Assembly (NCBI RefSeq): GCF_028583425.1
Contig: NC_072806.1
Location: forward strand, 34,456,001 to 34,520,000
Direction of reading: 5' to 3'
DNA: 64,000 bases
Source of the DNA: Eublepharis macularius
Lineage: Eukaryota; Chordata; Lepidosauria; Squamata; Eublepharidae
Below, piece after piece: positions 24,140 to 34,740 of this stretch. The notes under the pieces are model-generated. The model was not told where the DNA came from. It saw only the letters and a list, made by a program, of their open reading frames with translations, and searched no databases. The translations under genes were made by a program, and so were the position numbers. Each line of letters starts with the position of its first letter. Position 1 is the stretch's first letter.

Positions 24140-24290
24140 GTCACACGCTGATTATTATGCTAGCACGGTCTGCTCTGTCTCCCTACAACTTTCCAGGACC
24201 ACAGATCTTTCCCATCACCTGAGATGCTTTAAATAGAGATACCAGGGACTAAAATTGGGATCTTCTGCATATAAAGTAGCCACTCCCTCT
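24140..24290 (-). mobile_element. tRNA-Ala-like SINE, copy 3
   Basis: In reverse this shows TATGCAGAAGATCCCAATT and CCTGGTATCTC where the tRNA head is expected, then a body matching the copy at 7175-7385. It is diverged. Confidence 0.5.
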
Positions 24291-24536
24291 TTTTATTTAT
24301 TTAGATATATTTATACACTGCTGTTATCCTTTATGGAGGGACCCAAGCCATCTTGCAACATAATCCTCCCTTCGTCCATGTTATCTTCACAATAAGCCTG
24401 TGAGGTCGGTTAAGCTGAGGAGTGTGACTGGCCAAAGATCACCCAGTAAGCTTCTATGGCAGAGTGGAGATTTGAATCTGGGTCTTCCAGATCCTAGCCC
24501 AACACCCTAACCACTACACCACACTGACTCTCATGG
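24291..24536 (-). mobile_element. tRNA-derived SINE, GGATAAAA-tail type
   Basis: In reverse the head reads AGTGTGGTGTAGTGGTTAGG with GACCCAGATTCAAATCTCC, and the body has GACCTCACAGGCTTATTG. The 3' end runs into the TATAAATATA(TCTAAATAAATAAA) tail. Confidence 0.75.
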
Positions 24537-24551
24537 TTCATGAGCCACTTT

Positions 24552-24793
24552 ATAATAATAACAACATTCGATTTATATATTGCCCTTCAGGACCACTTAA
24601 TACCCACTCAGAGCGGTTATTATTATCCTCACAACAACAATCACCCTGTGAGGTGGGTGGGGCTGAGAGAGCTCTAGAAGAGCTGAGACTGACCCAAGGT
24701 CACCCAGCTGGCTTCAAGCGGAGGAGTGGGGGATCAAACCCCGTTCTCCAGATTAGAGTCCCGTCGCTCTTAACCACTACACCAAACTGGCTC
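24552..24793 (-). mobile_element. tRNA-derived SINE, ATATAAATCGAATG tail
   Basis: In reverse this has the A box AGTTTGGTGTAGTGGTTAAG, the B box GAACGGGGTTTGATCCCC, and the tail ATATAAATCGAATGTTG. It is a complete copy next to another SINE. Confidence 0.85.
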
Positions 24794-25177
24794 TTTCAAA
24801 AGAGGGTAAGAGAAAATTCATCATTTTGTTTCTGAAGTATGGCCCACAGACTGTATTATGAGAAGTCCACAGCCCTATAAAGAAAACAAGACACCGGCAA
24901 GAAGGGATGGCACCCAAGACCAACTGGCCCGCCTCTCCTTTCCCAGGTCTCCCTGCCAAAATCTCATCAAAAATGGACACGATGTGAAACGACTGCACTT
25001 CCAACAGCCAACCCCACAACGAGATGCTGGTGTATTCCAACTTCAACAACCTCAGCAGAAAAGCCTAGATTTATTTTTGTTTATTGCCAGATGTTAACAG
25101 GATGATGCAGAGAGGAGACACACAGTTGAACTTCCTGGCAGTCGCATATCCCTCACAACATCCAGACTGACCCTTGG

Positions 25178-25367
25178 TGATGTCACCGAGAAGGTGGCTG
25201 AGTTTCTCCATTCTGCCTTGAAGTTGCGTCAAAGGATATCACGGAGTTAAGCTCTAAATGTATTTTGTATTTGTAATACAGCAATCTTTTAACTTTGTTC
25301 TTTCTTTTTTGTAAGTGGATAACTTGAATTGCTGCTATATGCCAATAAAGGCTAACTTGACTTGACT
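25178..25367 (+). mobile_element. 5'-truncated LINE 3' end with 10-bp TSD
   Basis: The first 60 bases translate as DVTEKVAEFLHSALKLRQRI, related in pattern to the LINE ORF end at 45984-46283. A 3' UTR follows, ending CCAATAAAGGCTAACTTG with a short (ACTTG)n tail. It is flanked by the duplication TGACCCTTGG (25168-25177, 25368-25377). The family is unnamed; it is a non-LTR retrotransposon by structure. Confidence 0.7.
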
Positions 25368-25546
25368 TGACCCTTGGCAAAGCACTAGAACCTTGCTGTT
25401 TTGCCAAAAAAAAACATAAAGAGAGCATGTGTGTAAATATCCTTAGGATCAATTTTAACATCCACCCAAGATTCCTAGCACAGATAACGCAGGGAACAGG
25501 AGGCAGGAGAGGGGGAGGGTAAGGGTTCAAGAAGGCCCAAGCCTAC

Positions 25547-25737
25547 CGTAAAGTACTTCTTCTCCTCATGCTCCTGGCACATGGAAATGGCTTCTTGAGG
25601 AGGGATCATGTTCCACAGTCCGTCGCTTCCCAGGATGATGTATTTGTGCTTCTGAGGATCCAGTGTGTGCACACTCGTGTCTGGCTCGGGAGACACCACA
25701 AATTCACCACTGTAGAAGTCATAGCTCCACAGATCAC
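25547..25737 (-). CDS. PPM1D: PPM1D exon 4
   Basis: The exon encodes [19 protein letters not shown], then [35 protein letters not shown] and EHEEKKYFT. This is the centre of the PP2C catalytic domain of Wip1. The Asp of GSDGLWN is the catalytic metal ligand (human Asp314). The acceptor is CCCGATCTAG and the donor is ACG|GTAGGC. It starts in phase 1, sharing a Gly codon with exon 3 (ALG|DLW), and ends in phase 0. Identity to human is very high, with a few conservative changes such as Phe to Tyr in YDFYSGE. Confidence 0.98.
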
Positions 25738-25829
25738 CTAGATCGGGAAAAGCAGGAGGAAAGGGGGATTGGAGAAGAAGAGATTGATTCAAAGAGGGAA
25801 AGCACCCTTATCGATACTGCAGGATTGCA

Positions 25830-26260
25830 CCCGCCAGCACCATTCAGCATCTGGGTGTCAAGGCCTGACAAAGATTCTGTAAAATGGGTCACACTGCAGA
25901 TGTTGGGGGAACTTCTTCACGGCCTCGGTCTGGCCTATCTACAGGACTGCCTCTCTCCCTACGTTCCACCACAATAGCTTTGCTCATCTGAAAAGGGCCT
26001 TCTGAAGGTGCCACCGTGCACATGGGCAAAATCAACAGCTGCCTGTACAGGGGTGTTCTCTGTGGCGGACCCCACCTTATGGAACGGTCTACCTGAAGAG
26101 GTCCGGAAAACTTTCGCTCTCCTGGCCTTCCGTAAATGATGCAAAACTGAATGATTCAAAATGGCTTTTTTGTTCAGACAGGCGGGCTGTACTCTAAGGA
26201 GGGGGTCTCGAAGGGATAGGGACCACAGACTTTACTCCTATGTGCTATTTGTTACTTTGG
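25830..26260 (+). mobile_element. L2/CR1-like LINE fragment, 3' ORF end
   Basis: A broken reading frame on the plus strand reads LLHGLGLAYLQDCLSPYVPP and then, after frame shifts, TGVFSVADPTLWNGLPEEVR. The FSVA-P-LWN-LP-E-R pattern is typical of the C-terminal end of L2/CR1-group LINE proteins in vertebrates. Several stops and shifts show it is old. Confidence 0.6.
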
Positions 26261-26399
26261 ATGTGATCCTACCAGATAGTTCTATGCTCTTTAATGTTGT
26301 TTAAAGTATCAGTCTTAGGATTTCTTATGCTCTGTTTCAGCATTTCTTCAACTCTGTATTAGGCTTCTGCTGGTTTTAAATCTTTGCAAATTTGCATTT

Positions 26400-26560
26400 A
26401 GAGACACTTTTTATTTTATTTATTTTGTTCAGCTTATACCCCGCCTTTCCCACAAGCGGGCTCAGGGTGGCTTCCAACAAGATATACTGTTTAAAAATAC
26501 AATAAAAACATTACAATCACATTGGTCCAAATAATATGAAAAAGTCCAGGCACCACCAAG
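26400..26560 (-). mobile_element. Retroelement 3' tail, minus orientation
   Basis: In reverse this reads GCCACCCTGAGCCCGCTTGT and AAAGGCGGGGTATAAGCTG, followed by an A/T-rich tail. It is related to the plus-strand tail at 31075-31190. Confidence 0.5.
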
Positions 26561-26589
26561 CACTACTATTATATTGTTTATTGAAATAT

Positions 26590-26674
26590 CCCTGAAAATG
26601 ACTGTACTAACTGTGTAATCTGCCTTGAGTCTCAGTGAGAAAGGTGGACTATAAATAACGTAAGTAAATAAATA
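26590..26674 (+). mobile_element. Retroelement 3' tail (GGTGGACTATAAAT type)
   Basis: TAATCTGCCTTGAGTCTCAG and AAAGGTGGACTATAAATAAC are followed by (AAGTAAAT)n. It is nearly the same as 17470-17560. Confidence 0.5.
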
Positions 26675-27699
26675 AACTGAGAATGAAAGAGAATGCAGCA
26701 TGCCTAACGGGACATGAAATCCTAGTGAAGTTGAGATCTGAACTGGAGACTTCGCAGCTCAGTTACTTAACCATTAAACCGAAAGTTTTCAAGCGTCCCC
26801 GGGATGGATTACCTCTTCCTCATGGGTTCCAAACCCTACCCTCTGATATAATCTCATCCCCTTTGGGCCAGGAGAATTATTTACACTGGTCATTTACATT
26901 TTTTAAAAACCAAAAGATTTAAAATACAAAATACAATATATCCAGTATTGCCAAAGCAGGGGCCAGATACTCCCAATGCAGGCAATATTACTTTCAAATC
27001 AAGCAACATTTAGATGCTGCAATAATTATATTTCAATTGTCTCTATGGCAAAGAACTGAAAACCAATTGGGTAAGTTCATAGCAGGCGCCCAGGCAAAGA
27101 TCCTTTGGAAGTAACATAGTTATTTTGATGGCAGAGAAACAAACAAATCTTGTCTACACCACTCAAGTCAGGAAAGGAGATATAAAGTATATCTTACAAA
27201 CGCCTGGTTCTGGGAGCATTATGTAAGGGAACAATACACTGCGCAATCGCTTGTTATTTTCCACTGGCCAAAAACACAAAGAAGTTGTTCTGCTGGAGTC
27301 TCAGAGTATGTTTTCCATCTAGATAAGCAGAACATATGTTCTGAGAAACCTACATCTCAAAAAAGTTTTCCAGAACTGGAACAATGTTAAATCTCACAGA
27401 GAAATTTTTTTAGCCCAATCACAATAAATAGCACCATACCGTACTGTATCACATCAGCTTATGGGTCCAGGGGTGCATGTCTGAATGCTGTCCCTTGCAG
27501 GGGGAAACCCTCACTGTACACAGAAAACGCAGTCAGGAAGAACAATATTGCTAGGCTACCTACCTCCCCCTCCAAAAACGTCCACCTACATCCAGGTAGT
27601 TCAAAGCATGGAAGAGCATTCAAATATACACCTGCAACCTAAAGTGGGTAAAGATGCCTCCAAATTCTGGAAAAACAACAGTTTTTTTACTCAAGGCCT

Positions 27700-28045
27700 T
27701 TTTTCTCCCAACAGAAAAACTGGGAAAATGGAACACTGAAAAGAAATTCCTATGAAATATCTTTTTTCAGAATGAATAAAATGCTTTTTAAGGCAAGGTT
27801 TTTCACATTAAAAAGGTATAGTATGAAAATGTCTGAGGGCATCTTCAGTTTCTCCAGAGTAAAACTTGGCAATTTGAGGTAGCACTGAGGGGGGTGGACC
27901 CTATAAAAAAAATTCTTTTTCAGTGAGAAAACAAACTTGTTTTAAAGTATTTCATTCATTTCTTATGTACAGCATGACAAACACTGAGGACTTAATTTTT
28001 TCCAATAGAAAATTGGAAAATTTGGGGGAACACTGAAAAAGAATA
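27700..28045 (+). repeat. Diverged direct repeats of a GGAACACTGAAAA module
   Basis: The module GGGAAAATGGAACACTGAAA near 27720 recurs as GGAAAATTTGGGGGAACACT near 28013, with similar flanks. These are two old copies of the same unit, 290 bp apart. Confidence 0.45.
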
Positions 28046-28343
28046 TTTTTTATATTGTAGCCATATACAGTATTTTCAAGATGTTTTTGTTTAAATGTAA
28101 ACAATTTTTGCCACAATTACTATACTATAATGTGTTTAATGGTAATTCATTCTTAAGGAGGTCAGTATTTTCAATGTTACAAAGTTTAGATTGATATCCA
28201 AACATGCTGGCAGTCCTACCTATTGTGACTGTATGAGAGAATTTCTGTTCAAATAATACACTTTCATTTGCTTGTTACAGAATTTTTCTACCTTCAGTTA
28301 TAAACTTTTCCTATCTCTCACTGGCAAAAATTAAAGATATACG

Positions 28344-28765
28344 CAGGGCTCATTTCGAGGGGGAACGCGCCGGAACACAGTTCTGGCAGTTCCCCAAAGA
28401 GGTCACATGTCAGGTGGCCCCGCCCACCTGACGCTTGGCCATTTGGGGCCTGTTTCAGCCTGGATTGGGGCTGAAACGGCCCGGATCGGGCCTCTGACAG
28501 GTGGTGGATCACTCTCCCACTCAGCAGTGGCCCAATCCTAACCATTTTGCACCCCTTTTCTGCCATTTTCAGCCCTTTTGCCATTTTGGGCCCAATTTCA
28601 GCCCTGAATGGCCGGGATTGGGTCCAAAACAGCCAGGATAGGTGATGTCAGGGGGTGTGGCATATGCAAATCAGTTATGCTAATGACACACTTCTGGTGA
28701 TGTCAAGGGGCATGGCATATGCAAATCAGTTATGCTCCAGCTCTTTTTCTATGAAATGACCCCTG
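28344..28765. mobile_element. 422-bp non-autonomous hAT element with 8-bp TSD
   Basis: It begins CAGGGCTCATTTCGAGGGGG and ends TCTATGAAATGACCCCTG, flanked by the perfect duplication GATATACG (28336-28343, 28766-28773). The terminal repeats pair over about 17 bp with mismatches. The interior has a CCATTTTG-rich block and two near-copies of GGCATATGCAAATCAGTTAT (near 28659 and 28712), so part has duplicated. Confidence 0.85.
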
Positions 28766-29348
28766 GATATACGTGATGTGGTAGCTTAGGGTGCAGCCAT
28801 CTGCAACTCTCTCTCTCTCAAGTACTGGGTACTCATGCAATTTTTCTTGCAGAAAAAGAAGATATTTACACTTTTAAATTACATAAACATGCCAAATACT
28901 ACATTATTATATGCTAACTTATAAATAATGCATTTCCTGTTGTTAAGTTAGTCAAGTGAGCATGACATATATTTCAATTTCCCCCAAAATGTGTTTCTTT
29001 CGGGGGGTGGGGGAGGCAGAAAACCACATTTGTTTCCCTTTGTGGCTTCAAAATTTTCAGAACTTTTACATCTCTAGAAGTGGGATGATACATGGAAATA
29101 TCTGCAACCACACTGCTCACTGCAGAAACTTGCTTTTCAATGTGCCCCATTAAAAACCCGGTTTATACTACCAACAATTTCTTGGTTTTCCCCAAGTGCT
29201 TGCTTTACTTCTAGCCGTAGGCGGGGCACTGAGAATTTGGTTATCCTAAAAGATAAGTCCCCCACAGTCACAAAACTAGCAAGACAGTGAAAGGGTTCCG
29301 TCTAACATGCTTGTTTTATTATGTGAAAGAGCTCCCGCTCTCCCCCAC

Positions 29349-29548
29349 TGAAGTGAAATCCTGCCCTCAAGTCATAATTGACTTGTGATGACCCCCGGTG
29401 GGGTTTTCATGGCAAAAGCCTGAGAGAGATGGTTTTCCATTGCCTACCTCTGCAACCCTGGTCTTCGCTGGAGGTCTCCCATCCAATTACTAACCAAGGC
29501 CGACCGTGCTTAGCTTCTGAGGTCTGACAAGATCAAACATTCAAATAC
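29349..29548 (-). mobile_element. 5S-rRNA-derived SINE, copy 1
   Basis: In reverse the head is a 5S rRNA relic: CAGACCTCAGAAGCTAAGCA, then GGTTAGTAATTGGATGGGAG followed by ACC, which are the internal control region of 5S genes. A body follows with reverse of GGGGTTTTCATGGCAAAAGC. This matches the 5S-derived SINEs known from lizards. Confidence 0.8.
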
Positions 29549-29549
29549 A

Positions 29550-29810
29550 GGCCGTTTCCACATGCCCTTAAAGGGATGGCCCACTTACAGAACGCTGTTG
29601 GCTTTGTCTCGTGAATCCTCGTTTGCAAAATGGCTGCAGGCTTTCTGGCTTCCGTTTTTTTTCAGCGCCTTTTTTGGAAACACAATTTCCACGGTCCGAG
29701 AAGAGGCACTGAAAAAATGGAAGCCAAACAGTCCACATCCGGTTTGCAAACGGAGACGTCGCCAGCATTCTGGTACTGTGCTGTTCCTTTAAGGATGTGA
29801 GGAAACGGCC
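29550..29810. mobile_element. Palindromic MITE, Harbinger-like, copy 3
   Basis: A 261-bp element begins GGCCGTTTCCACATGCCCTT and ends ATGTGAGGAAACGGCC. Flanks are ACA on the left and ACC on the right, an imperfect 3-bp duplication. Inner arms also pair, for example CTTAAAGGGA against TCCTTTAAGG. The interior differs from the other copies. Confidence 0.75.
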
Positions 29811-30230
29811 ACCATAATGTATTTGCCGAAAGGAAGACTAGGGTTTCTTTTTTTTTCAAGTTACATCATGAATGTAACCTGAAAAAAAACCCTAGCCTTC
29901 TGTTTGGTAAATACAGTTTCAGGGGGTAAAGGTCATCTTAAGAGTCATCTTTCTTTTGAGTAAATACAGGTTATGCAGCCCCTTACCTGCAACATGATAC
30001 AATCAATTCTGCTAATTATATATACTGGCTGTTAAAACATTCATATAATCACAGAGCGGTGCACAGTATTTCCTCAGCACTACTGCTCAGCTCAATTATT
30101 CAGACAGCTTCAAAAATGGAGAAAATTTTCACATCTGATGAGACAGCAACAAAACTGCGTTTGAATTGGAAACCTTGAACCTCAAAATATCCAGATCCGG
30201 CACAAAACAGGCATCTTGTGCCTGCCTCCC

Positions 30231-30231
<1 letters not shown>

Positions 30232-30261
<30 letters not shown>
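30232..30261 (+). repeat. (CA)n microsatellite
   Basis: A CA run of about 15 units. Confidence 0.9.
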
Positions 30262-30264
<3 letters not shown>

Positions 30265-30784
30265 TGTAATCCTTGATAGGCCAGGAAGGCCTTTGCTGGG
30301 AGCAGGGAGGGGGGAAAGAAATACCCACGGCCTTTGTTTTCTGGAGCAGGCATCTTGCCATTCGCTGGGCTCTGCCCCATCAAACTAAACAGGGTTTTCA
30401 AGAACGTAACAAGCAGTAATTCAAATCAATTATTCCACTTTGCTCTAGCAAAACACGCCCGGCCGACCTTCGTTCAAGAGCCAATTCACCTCCACCACAG
30501 CAGCCAACAAAAGAGAGAGAGAACACTACACTTCTATTAAAAACTCTAATTAAAAGACAAGCCTGTTCGTAAAGGATTTGCTCTCTGCCCGTCCACCAAT
30601 TAGGCACAAGAAAACCAAAGCAGCTTCTGGCAAAGAGGATCAAAATAGTGGCTTAGGGCACGGCAAAGTCCAAAAGAGCGGAGGAGAAAAGGCTTTTTTA
30701 CACACACACAAAATATTGTCGGTTTTAGATATATATTGGTGGTGGGATTTATGTGATTGTGTGTCCTGTTTTTAAAAGCTGATT

Positions 30785-30875
30785 TCTAATGTTTTTAACT
30801 GATCGCTGCCTTGAGGGCTGCCCTTGAGGAGCAGAAAGGCAGCATATGAATATTTTAAATTAGTAAATAAATGCA
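30785..30875 (+). mobile_element. Retroelement 3' tail
   Basis: TGCCTTGAGGGCTGCCCTTG and AGCAGAAAGGCAGCATATGA are followed by an AGTAAATAAATG tail. It is a LINE/SINE-type 3' end of uncertain family. Confidence 0.45.
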
Positions 30876-31074
30876 GGAACTATAGTTTTTTTTTTAATTG
30901 AGGGAATATTTCAGTTCTGACATTTCTCTTCCAGCAGCCTGGAAATGGTACAGTCCACACTCCATCACTGTATTCATTCCCTCCAGATTACAGGGGCTCT
31001 TTTATGCAAATCACACACGCACACAGACAGGAATGTGTAGCCAGCCATCTGAGGTTTTTGTATATATATGATTT

Positions 31075-31190
31075 TAATTGCTGAATTTTATTGTAAAATT
31101 TGCGATGCAATTGTATTTTATGACTGTTGTACCCCGTCCTGAGCCCGCTTGTGGGGAGGATGGGTTAAACACCGAATAAACTAAATTAAA
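31075..31190 (+). mobile_element. Retroelement 3' tail
   Basis: GTACCCCGTCCTGAGCCCGC, TTGTGGGGAGGATGGGTTAA and an AATAAACTAAATTAAA end. This is the plus-strand form of the tail at 26400-26560. Confidence 0.5.
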
Positions 31191-31344
31191 CCCCAAATTT
31201 GACCCATGCCTTAGCCAATGACCCAAGAAAGACATTTTCAGATTCAATACTCAAAGCTTATTTGTACATTACAGGAATAGGTTGACCAAACAGACCACGG
31301 GGTTACATTTCATGCCACTCCAATTAGCACAGCACTGGACAGAT

Positions 31345-31592
31345 TTATTTAGTTCAGTTCTTCCTTCATTTATACTCTGGCCTTTCCCCCCCAAAAGGAA
31401 ACCAAGAGCAGCTTGCATCGTTCTCCTCTCCTTCAATTTAGCCTCACAACTCCCCTGTGAGGTAGGTTAGGCTGAGAGTGTGTGACTAGCCCAAGGACTC
31501 CCAGCAAGCTTCCATGGCAGAGTGGGGAATTGAACCTAGGTGTCCCAGATCCTAGCCCAACACTCTCTAACCAGTCCACCACACTGGCTCAA
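31345..31592 (-). mobile_element. tRNA-derived SINE, GGATAAAA-tail type
   Basis: In reverse the head is GAGCCAGTGTGGTGGACTGG with CTAGGTTCAATTCCCCAC as B box, then GGGCTAGTCACACACTCTCA and CCTCACAGGGGAGTTGTG. The tail is damaged. Confidence 0.75.
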
Positions 31593-32271
31593 AGAGACAA
31601 AGATGCAAACACACAGCTGCAATTATCACCATCGACCATAGCCAAAGCAAAACACCAGAATCAGCCCTAAATGGGCTCGTGTGGCTTGATTCCAAGACTT
31701 AATTGGCTCTGCCAGCACAAGTTCGTTATTCCCAGAGCTCACCCCATCACACTTCTTTACCACGGCAGCAATTTATGACAAAAAATGCAACAGGTTGCAC
31801 AATCCAATCAAGGTGTGGTTGGAGGCAAAACCGGAGGATACAGGAGCTTACCCCATCTGTGACTGATTGACTGACTCTATTGGAGGCCAGGCAGCAGCTG
31901 AGAACATGTCAAATGACCTGCCTCCAGTGGGAGTGCTGGAAGCCCTCGTGTCCCACTAGGGCACAAAGAGAAAAGACACAGAGGGAACGCTCCCTTTTCG
32001 CTCTAGCATCCACAAAACAAAAATAAAGCCCAATGAATATTACGCCTAGTTAGAAAAGAGACTTGCTCAGATGGGTTGGCTGTCACTTTAGTGATCCATG
32101 GTTTAAAATACTTCCAATCACACATTTCAATTAAAATTTGGAAGGCAGTTTACAATAATAAACTCACATAAATGCAAAGAGAAAAATCAGACAGACACAC
32201 AAAGCGCCTAACACCTAAATAAACAAACAGTATAAAAGGTAGCGCTAACGGCAGCATCAGAACTGGAAGAC

Positions 32272-32405
32272 GCAAAAACAACGGGGGCTTCGGCACAGGC
32301 TTTTTTTGTCGTTTCTGGCTCCATATTGCTTTGGTTTATCCCCTGATTTCCACTTTTTTTGGTCTTTAGTTGTTGCTTTGGAGTCATATGTATAGGATTT
32401 AGTAG
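32272..32405 (-). repeat. 134-bp direct duplication, copy A
   Basis: This segment and 32807-32940 are the same sequence with one visible difference (ACAACGGGGG against ACAATGGGGG). On the minus strand a frame reads MTPKQQLKTKKSGNQGINQS, which could be the start of an L1-type ORF1; that is inference. Confidence 0.8.
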
Positions 32406-32806
32406 ATTTTTTGAATTTAGCAGTAGATTTTGTGTTAAAAGTTGACTTGGCAACATATATGTGCTTTGTACATATTGAATTCTGTATGAAACTGTATGAA
32501 ATTGCACAGAGGCTCTTGTAGCTCTTAGATAAGCTTGGATGTTTCTGCAAACAACAGGGGCTTATTTTGAATGCTTTACCGCCCCTTTGAGGTTGCTTAT
32601 TGGATTGGAAATATACATACTGTTATAGTCGTTCAAACAGAAGTGGCTAGAATGACTTTCTGATATTAATGTTGTGTGAGTAAATTTTGTAATTTTGCAC
32701 ATAACGTGTTGAATATTCTTTCATAATTGATTAGTTAGTCGGTAACGGTTATTTTGGTGATATTGTGGTCTATACCGTTACTCTCTCTACTGTATATTGT
32801 GATATT

Positions 32807-32940
32807 GCAAAAACAATGGGGGCTTCGGCACAGGCTTTTTTTGTCGTTTCTGGCTCCATATTGCTTTGGTTTATCCCCTGATTTCCACTTTTTTTGGTCT
32901 TTAGTTGTTGCTTTGGAGTCATATGTATAGGATTTAGTAG
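32807..32940 (-). repeat. 134-bp direct duplication, copy B
   Basis: Second copy of the 32272-32405 segment, 535 bp away in the same orientation and directly next to the end of a diverged L1 ORF2 fragment. Confidence 0.8.
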
Positions 32941-33540
32941 GTTTTATGCCCAGGCTGGCCAGAAGACTGGAAACCAATCTTCTAAAAAAACCCTTGTATG
33001 ATAGTGATCTGAGTCAAAATGAGTAATTTGGTCAGTGATCTTTTCCATAAAGTAATGATCCCAGATTTTCCTGTGCAATTGGGAAACTGATGGGGGGCTT
33101 TGGATATTTCCAAACAGCAGCAATTGTAGCTTTGGCCGCCGTCAAAAGAACCGCTATTCATTTTTGACCTTTTTGAAATATTAAAATCCAACCATAAATT
33201 AAGTAAAACCAGTTTTGGTATTGCAGGGACAGAGTGTCCTGTAATCTGTTCTATATGAGATAAAATATTAGATCAAACTTTCTTTATATTTTGTACATTG
33301 CCACCAACAATGTGAATAAGTGCCTAGTTCCCCACAATTTCCAACAACAGGGGGAAACTGAATTGTTAACATAGTGTAATCTTTGGGGGGTTAAATACCA
33401 TCTAGTATGCAATTGTATAGATTGAATTCTAATATTAATTGAACTAGTAGTAAGATGTGAGATTTTCACATTTTTAACCACTGCAAATCAAAGATGGTAA
33501 TATGACAATCAGTATTCCACGCCTTCACATAGGGCGGGGT
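32941..33540 (-). mobile_element. Diverged L1 ORF2 C-terminal fragment
   Basis: Minus-strand frames read TRWYLTPQRLHYVNNSVSP then CCWKLWG, the conserved RWYLTP...CWKC region near the L1 ORF2 end, followed by pieces such as GKSGIITLWKRSLTKLL. Frame shifts and stops are frequent. It belongs to an older L1 family than the full-length copy at 37166. Confidence 0.65.
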
Positions 33541-33734
33541 TTTTACCGATCCTTTTCTGAAGCCAATTCCAAGTCACCTTTGTTCATCCTGGGTAAAGTT
33601 TCTTTTGTTTGTCCTCCCCACCCCCACCCCCTTCTTCTATGACTGGACGATCATCGTCAAACCTCTCCCCCCGCCTTCACTGCCCCTCCGCCACTTTCCT
33701 TTTGATCTTTTTTTTAAAAATTAAGGACTTATAC

Positions 33735-33960
33735 TGCTATCTTTATGACACTGTAATGATAGTAGTAGCATGTTCTCTGAATTCCCAGCTTTCATTTTTT
33801 AAAAAAGTATCTAGCCCCTTCCGTTGCAAAGACATGCTTTTTTCTTTATATCTCCGCACAGGAAAGGGCTAGAGACTTGCATTTTAAAAAATGAAAGCTG
33901 AGAATTCAGAGAGCCTGCTACACCTAGCATTACAGCAACTTATTGATATAGCAATATCAT
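33735..33960. repeat. Long imperfect inverted repeat
   Basis: Left arm includes TCTCTGAATTCCCAGCTTTC and CATTTTTTAAAAAAGTATCT; right arm includes GCATTTTAAAAAATGAAAGC and TGAGAATTCAGAGAGCCTG. Arms of about 80 bp flank a loop of about 50 bp (33818-33866). It may be a MITE; no target duplication is evident. Confidence 0.6.
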
Positions 33961-34574
33961 AGTGTCTTTCTTTTTAAAAAGCAAAAGCCCTGGTGGTCCC
34001 TGGGTGGGGACCATTGCTAGTGCTAGAAAAGCAGCATAGTTTCAGAGTCGCTGCTGCTCTGGGCTCCATCCCCACATAGGTCAGTTTATCCCAATGGTGC
34101 TGGCCTCCGCCTCCTTGTCTGGGTCAGCTGGCTAATGTGGGGCACTCTGGTTTGGACCATGGGACGGGAGGGGGTAGGGATGGGTGGTGGAGCTGCTCCC
34201 CTTTTAGGCTTCCCCATGCAAAGACAGGTAGTGTGGTCATTTTCAATCTTGTTTTTTAAAATTCAGTCCTCATATCAATATAAACATGCAAAAAGTGGTG
34301 ACACCAATGATGACAGGTTGAAAATCCTGATTATATAAAGTACACGTGGAAGAAAATAAATCAACTTCAAAGCTGAAAAAAATGCAGAGGGCAGGCAGAC
34401 ATGTGGAAGAATCACAACCAAACTGATCGCAATGCTTGTGGACTGACTGCTTAGAAAATCAGGAATAAGCCGACTGGGTGGAAAAGTCCAAATAGCTGTG
34501 AGTCATTTCAAAACCAGGGGGAAATAAAATGATTTTCACCTGACACTTAAAACTCTATCGAGCCGCTACAAGCT

Positions 34575-34740
34575 GAACTGCTGTGGGGAGAAGGTTCTAC
34601 AGCCAGAATGCCACCACAGAAAAGGCCCTGTTTATGGAAGCCACCTGGCAAGCCTCAGCAGAAGAAGTCTTTGAAAACTGTCTTGACGCAGACGACATAT
34701 TTGGGCCTCTCGATGAATAGCAAAGCCTCTCATACACAGC
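34575..34740 (+). mobile_element. Possible old LINE fragment
   Basis: GGGGAGAAGGTTCTACAGCC, AGAATGCCACCACAGAAAAG and GCCCTGT resemble a common squamate non-LTR repeat with the theme 'wide block, FHS-like ... AKALF'. The match is from memory and weak. Confidence 0.3.

Larger units (their letters stand above)
23851..25546 (-). other. PPM1D: PPM1D intron 4
   Basis: This 1.7-kb intron is largely repeats: tRNA-Ala-like SINE (24140-24290), two tRNA-SINEs (24291-24536, 24552-24793) and a LINE 3' end (25178-25367). The stretch 24800-25165 holds nothing recognised. Confidence 0.9.

Noticed and set aside
25663..25977. Plus-strand 104-codon frame over PPM1D exon 4
   Set aside because: Its first part is antisense to PPM1D exon 4, and the rest is a broken LINE frame.
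29480..29548. 5S rRNA gene fragment
   Set aside because: It is the head of a 5S-derived SINE; the rest of the 5S gene is absent and a SINE body follows.
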